Assembly: GCA_026119935.1 (NCBI GenBank)
Contig: JALRMH010000044.1
Location: forward strand, 186,001 to 250,000
Origin: Endothia cerciana
Lineage: Eukaryota > Ascomycota > Sordariomycetes > Diaporthales > Cryphonectriaceae
Length of the DNA stretch: 64,000 nt
Direction of reading: 5' to 3'
A program made the position numbers and the translations under genes. The notes beneath the pieces are model-generated. The model was not told where the DNA came from. It did no database searches and was given only the letters and a program-made list of their open reading frames with translations. Of the stretch, positions 57,801-64,000 are shown piece by piece. Position 1 is the first letter of the stretch. Each line of letters opens with the position of its first letter.

Positions 57801-60800
57801 GCGCGGAAACAACCTGAGGAGGTGCGGCAAGTTGCCCATGAGGACTATCTGGAGACCAAGCTCCTCGCAGAGATCGAGCCAACGGAAGAAGGATTCGAGC
57901 TACGAGTGACTCACCACGCCGATGTCTTCCATCATGATCACATACAGCTACTGCTGAGACAGTTCGAGTGCATTCTCGTCCATGTTATTAGAAATGTGGC
58001 TTTCGACATCGACACTATCCCCGCATGTTTTCCCGGTAATCTCCTGTCTACGTTCAATCAGACCCCAAGGACTCTGGAAGGATGTTCTGATATAGCGGTC
58101 CTGTTTGAGAGAACAGTCACGAAGCAGTCTGAGAAGGATGCAATCTGCTTCGCTGAGTCAATTAGTGAAGGGACTGTTGACCTTAAGACGATCTCATACG
58201 GCGAGCTCAATGGCCTGGTGAACAGGATCGCCCGGCACCTCAAAGCTTCCGGTGCGGTAGAAGGTCAAGCTATAGCAATCGTCATGGAGAAGTCGACCAT
58301 GCTATACGCTGGGATCTTGGCTATTCTGAAAGCGGGCTGCGCCTACTTGCCGCTCCTCCCAAGCACACCTAAGGCGCGAATCCAGACGATTCTGAGTCAG
58401 GCGAGTGTTCGACTTTGTATCTCCGACGAGATCTCTGGAAGCGACGTACTAGACCTCGGCGATTGTCACTTCATCAGTCTTCGTAACGCAAAACTCGATG
58501 AATACAGCGGCGAGAATCCTGGGAACAAGGTTGATGCATCCCGAGTAGCCAATATCATATACACCTCGGGCAGCACTGGTGTTCCAAAGGGGGTCTGCGT
58601 CACCCAGCTCAACATCTGCGGCAACCTCAACGTCCTCTCCAGGATCTATCCCGTCCAGGAGAATTCTCGCATGCTGCAAATATGCTCTCAAGCATTCGAT
58701 GTCTCCGTCTTTGAGATTTTGTTCGCTCTCACCCGAGGAATGTGCCTTTGCGCCGGCACCAATGACACGCTGTTCGCGGATCTGGAGAGGTCTATCAATG
58801 CCATGGGCGTGACGCATCTCAGCATGACACCCACCGTGGCGTCGCTAATTGACCCTGTGAACGTGCCCAATGTGGGTTTTCTCGTCACGTCTGGCGAGCC
58901 CATGACTGCGGAGGTGGCCAAGAAGTGGGTAGGCAAGCTCTACCAGGGGTATGGACCCTCGGAGACGACGAACATCTGCTCTGTCAAGAAGATGGCTCCC
59001 CAGGATCACATCCGCCATCTCGGACATACTTTTGAGAATACTTCTGCCTTCGTTCTGGCACCAAATAATGAGGACATTGTCCCTATTGGCTGCGTTGGAG
59101 AGCTCTGCTTCGGTGGCGACCAAGTCGTGGCCGGGTACTTGAATCTACCCACCTCTACACAGGAGAAGTTCATCCACCACCCAAGACTCGGTCGTATGTA
59201 CAGGTCTGGTGATATCGGGCGAATGTTGGCGGACGGCTCGCTGCTTATCGTTGGACGGATTGACGACCAGATCAAGTTGCGTGGACTGCGCATCGAATTA
59301 GGCGAGATCAACAACGTTGTGGCGACGTCCAGAGAGGTGTCCAACTGCGTCACGCTGCTTGTCAGCCTAGGTGATAACAGCGCACAGCAGCTAGCTTGCT
59401 TCTATGTCCTGAATTCCACTGAGAGCGGCAATTTCCGATTTTTACCTCCGGGCGGAAAATTGGCAGAGAGGGGCGAGGCCATCCTCAGTGAGCTGCGATT
59501 TCGCCTGCCGAGCTACATGGTGCCTTCATACCTCATCCCGATATCGAGCATTCCCATGACTTCTTCCGGCAAAGTCGACAAGGCCAAGCTCAGAACCATC
59601 TTCGGCAACCTTAGCCCCAGAGAACTCGAAGCTCTTAGCGCCAGCTCTGAGTCCGTGGCAGCAGACGGCGACTGGTCTGAAGAGGACCGAAAAATCGCTG
59701 CAATTGTGGCGGATGTCCTGAATGTCCCTCTTCAAGATGTGAGGCGATGGACGCCTCTCACTAGCTTGGGGCTGGACTCCATCTCGGCAATTGCTGTCGC
59801 CAAGGGACTGCATAAATCCTTTTCACGGAGGCTGCCCATCTCAGTCATTCTGCAGGGTACCTCCGTGGCAAGGCTCACTTCATTGTTGTACAATGGGTGG
59901 ACTGAGGCCGTCATAGATGATAAGCATCTGGAAATTTTTCACCCGGATTTTGTCGAGTACGTCAAGCACGAAATGAGCCTTCAAGGCGAGGAGGTCGAGG
60001 CCATCCTCCCGTGCACGCCGCTGCAGGAGGCAATGCTAGCATCATTTGCCAGCGGTGCCTCATATCTCAACAAGATGCTGTTTCGTCTGAATGTCGATCC
60101 CGGCATCATAAGGCAGTACTGGTCTGTCATGTCCCAAAGACACGGCATCTTGCGCACATGCTTCTTTAGCACAAATGACCGGGAACACGCCGTGGCGCAA
60201 TGTGTGCTTACAGAGTGGGATCCAGAATGGATATGTCTTGATGCGGCAGACAACTCCTTTGATGATGCAATAGCCAAGCACGTTGAGACCGTCCCTTCTG
60301 CTATTGACTCTGGTATACCACCACTTTCCATGGCCGTCATACGAAAAGGTGAGGACCAATACCTGTCCTTTGTCTGCCACCATGCCATGTATGACGGTGT
60401 GGCGATATCACGACTTCTGAAAGAGATCGAACTGGTTGCTTCTGGTGCTGAGCTTCAGCCGGCTCCTTCCTACGAGTCATTCTTGCAGGAGATGTTGGCT
60501 TTGCCCAAGGATACGGATGACTTCTGGAAGCGGTATCTAAAGGGTTCAAGACCGACGCCTCTACCTCGTGCCTCTGGGACGCGACATGGCCGTGATAATT
60601 CAACTCGATCCCTGGTCACCTCACTCTCCAACATTGAGGCCATTCTGAAGACGCTGAATGCATCTATGATTTCCCTTCTGAAAGCCTCTTGGAGCACCCT
60701 CCTGCGCGTAATCTTACAATCCGATGACGTCTGCTTCGGCAATGTGGTCAACGGCCGGTCCGCCATCGTCGACAGAGTTGAGGAGCTCATTGCTCCATGC

Positions 60801-63800
60801 TTCAACACTATCCCTACGCACATCGACTTCCAGGAGATCCGGCGGAATGTCGACGTTCTGAGGTCCTTCCAGGTACTCAATCCAAAACTACTTCAGTACC
60901 AGTTCACTTCGCTCCGGCGGATACAGGCTCTTTTCTCCACGAACGGGGCACGGCTATTCGATACCTTGTTGTTGCTGCAACAACCTCCTCAGCCATTGGA
61001 TGGGAACCTGTGGACTCTGGAGAGTGATGATGGTGAGATGGATTTTCCGCTTGTTTGTGAGGTCACTCCAAACCCTGATCGGGACCAGCTGAATGTGAAG
61101 CTTCATTTTGATCGGTGAGTGAACTTTTCTGGGGTCCGGCCTGTGGCACGCTGATGATTTGATAGCTCATACATTTCCGACGCCTATGCGTCTTTTATAC
61201 ATGATACCCTTTCCTATATAATTTCGACTTTCCTCCAATACCCATCTTCACATACGGTTTCAAGGGCCTCTCTCCCTCTTCATCTTCAGGAGAGGCTTGA
61301 CCCACTCAATTTTAGCCGCACCACCATTGTATCTGAGGAAACTTCACGTCAAGCCTACACAAGCGAGAGCTGGTCCGAATCTGAAAAAATAATTCGATCG
61401 GTCTTCTCTGAGATCTCGATGAACACCGAGGACAAGATCACTCGACATACTACCATATTCAGGCTAGGGCTCGACAGCATCAATGCGGTCCAGGTAGCAG
61501 CCATGCTTCGGAAGAAAGGCTTCCATTCCATCACCGGGACCGATGTTCTAGAGAATCCAACATGCTCGAAGCTCGCCCCAAAGCTGACGAACGCACCACC
61601 TGACAACAGGGACTGGCCGCTGTATGACCTTGCTAGCTTTCAGCAGACGGCGAGAACCTTGCTGCAAGATAGTGTGCCAGTAGACCTCATTGAAGCAGTC
61701 CTGCCCTGCACGGCTCTTCAGATGGGCTTACTCACAGAATTCGTCAATTCCAAGGGCAAAGACTATCTGAACTTCATCAGCTTTCACTTTGAATCGGGCG
61801 TGACAGCCCAGGTAGTTGGCCATGCCTGGGTTCAAGTCGTCAAAGCCCTTAGGATACTGCGCACAGGCTTCACACCTCTGGATCACGAGGACGCCTCATA
61901 CGCCATGCTGCAATACGAATTCGAGGAAGATGCTGTCCCTTTACAGATTCAGAACTGTGCCGACAAGTTCGACCTGATCGCTTGGCAAAACGAAGCTGCG
62001 CAGGCAGTGTTCGACGATCTCCGTCGACCTCCTTGGCGAGTAGTGCTCGTTGACGGCAGCTCAGGCATCGATATGCATCTTGCCATACATCACGTCCTCT
62101 ATGACGCCCATTCTCTGCACGAGACATTGTCTACTCTTAGCAGAGCCCTCCACGAAGAGCTTCTGCACAGCGAAACCGACCTCGGCACCGTGGTGCAAGA
62201 TATTATCACGCACACCCAGAACTGCAAACAGACCGCCCAAGCCTTTTGGGAGAATCACGCTCCAAAGGCAGTTGTTAACAGGTTCCCGGTAATGACACCT
62301 CTGAGGGAAGACCAGCGGAAGGTTCAGGTCCAGTCAAGAACATCTCTTCTGTCGCTACCGGCGCTGGAGGAGGCTGTGAGGAATGCCGGCTTCACGGTCC
62401 AAGCAGTGGCGCAGGCGGCGTGGCTGAGGATCTTGTCATCCTACTTAGGCGAGCCGGCTGTTGTCTTTGGTACCATTTTCTCCGGCCGAGACCTAGAAAC
62501 GACGCGCAATGCAGTGTTCCCCTGCATCACGACGCTGCCGGTCATCGCCAAGAAGGCCTCCTCCAATCGGGAGCTTGTTCAGACTATGATGGAATACAAC
62601 ACTGGGCTTCAACGGCATCAATGGACGCCGCTTACAGACATTCAGCGATGGTTGGGCCTTCCAAACACCAAGCTTTTTGATACGCTATTAGTGTACCAAA
62701 AGTTTGAGAATGTTGGTGAGCAAGAGAAGCCGTGGAAGATCGTTGATGAGTCGGCTACTGTCGACTACCCTGTCTCCCTCGAAATTGAGCCCCAACGAGA
62801 CTCGATCGAGCTTCGACTCACGTTCTTCAGCGACATTCTGCCAAATGAGCAAGCTAATATATTGCTTGAGCAGTTCGATGCCATGTTCTGCGACTTGGCG
62901 CAGCACGCAGACGGCAATGAAGATGACCTCTTCAGGACGCATGAGGAGCTATTTGCTGTTCTTCCAGCAGAGGAGCCTAACCTGAAGTCAAATATCACAC
63001 TTCTTCATGAATTCGTCGAGGCTAGCGCGCAGGTGCAGTCAGACAAGATAGCGCTTGAATTTGTATCACATTTCGAGGGCGACAAACCAGTCTCCACCAA
63101 GTGGACTTACCGGAACTTGGACGAGAATGGCAACAGGGTCGCGAACATGCTCGCTCTTCACGTGGCTGCAGGCAATATCGTGGCCGTTTGCTTTGACAAG
63201 TGCCCTGAAGCGCACTTCGCAATGCTGGGTATCCTGAAAGTTGGGTGCGCACTGCTCGCCTTAGATCCAGGGGCGCCATCATCTCGAAAAGAATTCATCC
63301 TACAAGACTCGGGCGCTACTGTGCTTCTGACAGATAAGTTGAGGAGCCTCAACCTGGATTTCAATGTCTCGGTGCCCATTATTGTGGTCGACGAGAAAAA
63401 TCTCGCAGCAGCAAGCTCTGATCCACCTAAAGTCACGCATCCGTTGACACCACAAGACAGGAGTTACTGCCTGTACACCTCAGGCACGACAGGAACTCCC
63501 AAGGGCTGCGAAATCACGCACGAGAATGCCGTTCAGGCCATGCTTGCTTTCCAGAAGCTCTTTGAGGGCCACTGGGACGAGTGCTCCAAATGGTTGCAGT
63601 TCGCGTCCTATCACTTCGATGTCTCCGTGTTGGAGCAGTACTGGACATGGTCGGTTGGCATCACTTTAGTGGCTGCGCCCAGAGACGTCATTCTCGAGGA
63701 TCTGGCCGGCACAATCTCCCGCCTCGAGATCACTCACATCGATCTTACACCTAGTTTGGCACGTCTCATTCACCCGGATGAAGTTTCTAGCCTTTGCCGG

Positions 63801-64000
63801 GGAGTCTTCATTACTGGTGGTGAGCAGTTGAAGCAAGAGATTCTGGACGTCTGGGGCCCGAAGCGCGTCATTCACAACTTTTACGGGCCAACCGAAGCCA
63901 CTATCGGCGTGACTACGTTCCCTTGCGTACCGATCAACGGAAGATCTTCAAACATTGGAAGGCAGTTTGCGAATGTCGGCTCGTATGTCTTGAGACCCGG
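54846..64000 (+). CDS. Ferrichrome-type siderophore NRPS (SidC-like), 3' end outside window
   Basis: A giant peptide synthetase of which 3,035 residues are visible. Exon 1 is 54846-61114; a 51-nt intron (gtgagt...gatag) is followed by exon 2 from 61166, open to the window end. Domains: A1 (about 25-525; YTSGSTGTPKG at 187, YGPTEAT at 323), T1 (Ser 575 in GIDSL), C1 (HHAIYDG at 769-775), A2 (about 1105-1600; YTSGSTGVPKG at 1239, YGPSETT), T2 (Ser 1645), C2 (HHAMYDG at 1845), T3 (Ser 2194 in GLDSI), C3 (HHVLYDA at 2398), A3 (about 2700 on; YTSGTTGTPKG at 2860, YGPTEAT at 2996), cut off. All visible carrier serines and condensation HHxxxD motifs are intact. Multiple A-T-C modules plus an A-less T-C unit next to an ornithine monooxygenase point to an intracellular or secreted ferrichrome-type siderophore. 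SidD-type fusarinine synthetases are shorter. The product is inferred. Confidence 0.92.

Noticed and set aside
61115..61165. Stop codon at 61116-61118 as the true end of the NRPS
   Set aside because: A canonical gtgagt donor overlaps it, and a tag acceptor 51 nt later restores a frame with intact T, C and A domains to the window end.

Overview
The window is nuclear DNA of a filamentous ascomycete, most likely a Sordariomycete-type fungus. The evidence is short introns (about 48-160 nt) with GT...AG ends and CTGAC/CTAAC-like branch points, Zn(II)2Cys6 transcription factors, monocistronic genes on both strands, and families typical of such fungi (AflR-like regulator, OBAP/DUF1264, fungal amidase, ornithine N5-monooxygenase, multimodular NRPS). 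Exon structures were worked out by hand from splice signals, reading frame and family motifs. Most close in frame, but none is backed by transcripts.

Layout. 0.9-6.9 kb: a GC-rich SAM methyltransferase (+), a possible small Cys/His protein (-), a dienelactone hydrolase (-) and a DUF885 metallopeptidase-like protein (+). 6.9-17.0 kb: no recognisable gene. 17.0-18.4 kb: an intronless AflR-like Zn2Cys6 regulator (+), followed by another roughly 9.6 kb without a supported gene. 28.1-33.5 kb: an M20 amidohydrolase (+) converging on a 7-TM membrane protein (-), then a five-exon DUF1264 protein (-). 33.5-37.7 kb: intergenic, with an AT-rich block at about 33.8-35.1 kb that looks like an old mobile element. 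37.8-48.6 kb: a secreted PI-PLC-X-like phosphodiesterase (+), a large Zn2Cys6 regulator (-), a NUDIX/eIF2B-like fusion (-) and a nine-exon amidase (+) with one apparent frameshift.

48.6-64.0 kb is the most interesting part, a hydroxamate siderophore locus. It holds an L-ornithine N5-monooxygenase (sidA type, 51511-53211) followed in tandem by a very large NRPS of the ferrichrome-synthetase type (54846 to beyond the window end). Visible domain order is A-T-C-A-T-C-T-C-A. The monooxygenase would make N5-hydroxyornithine. A transacylase, not seen here, would acylate it, and the NRPS would assemble the iron-chelating peptide. The region upstream of the monooxygenase carries two copies of a 15-bp element whose core is ATCTGATAA on the minus strand, the published recognition sequence of fungal iron-responsive GATA repressors (SreA/SRE/Urbs1 family). 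This supports iron-repressed expression.

Limits: gene starts are uncertain for the M20 protein, the membrane protein and the NUDIX fusion. Intergenic stretches may hide small multi-exon genes or RNAs that cannot be recognised by eye.
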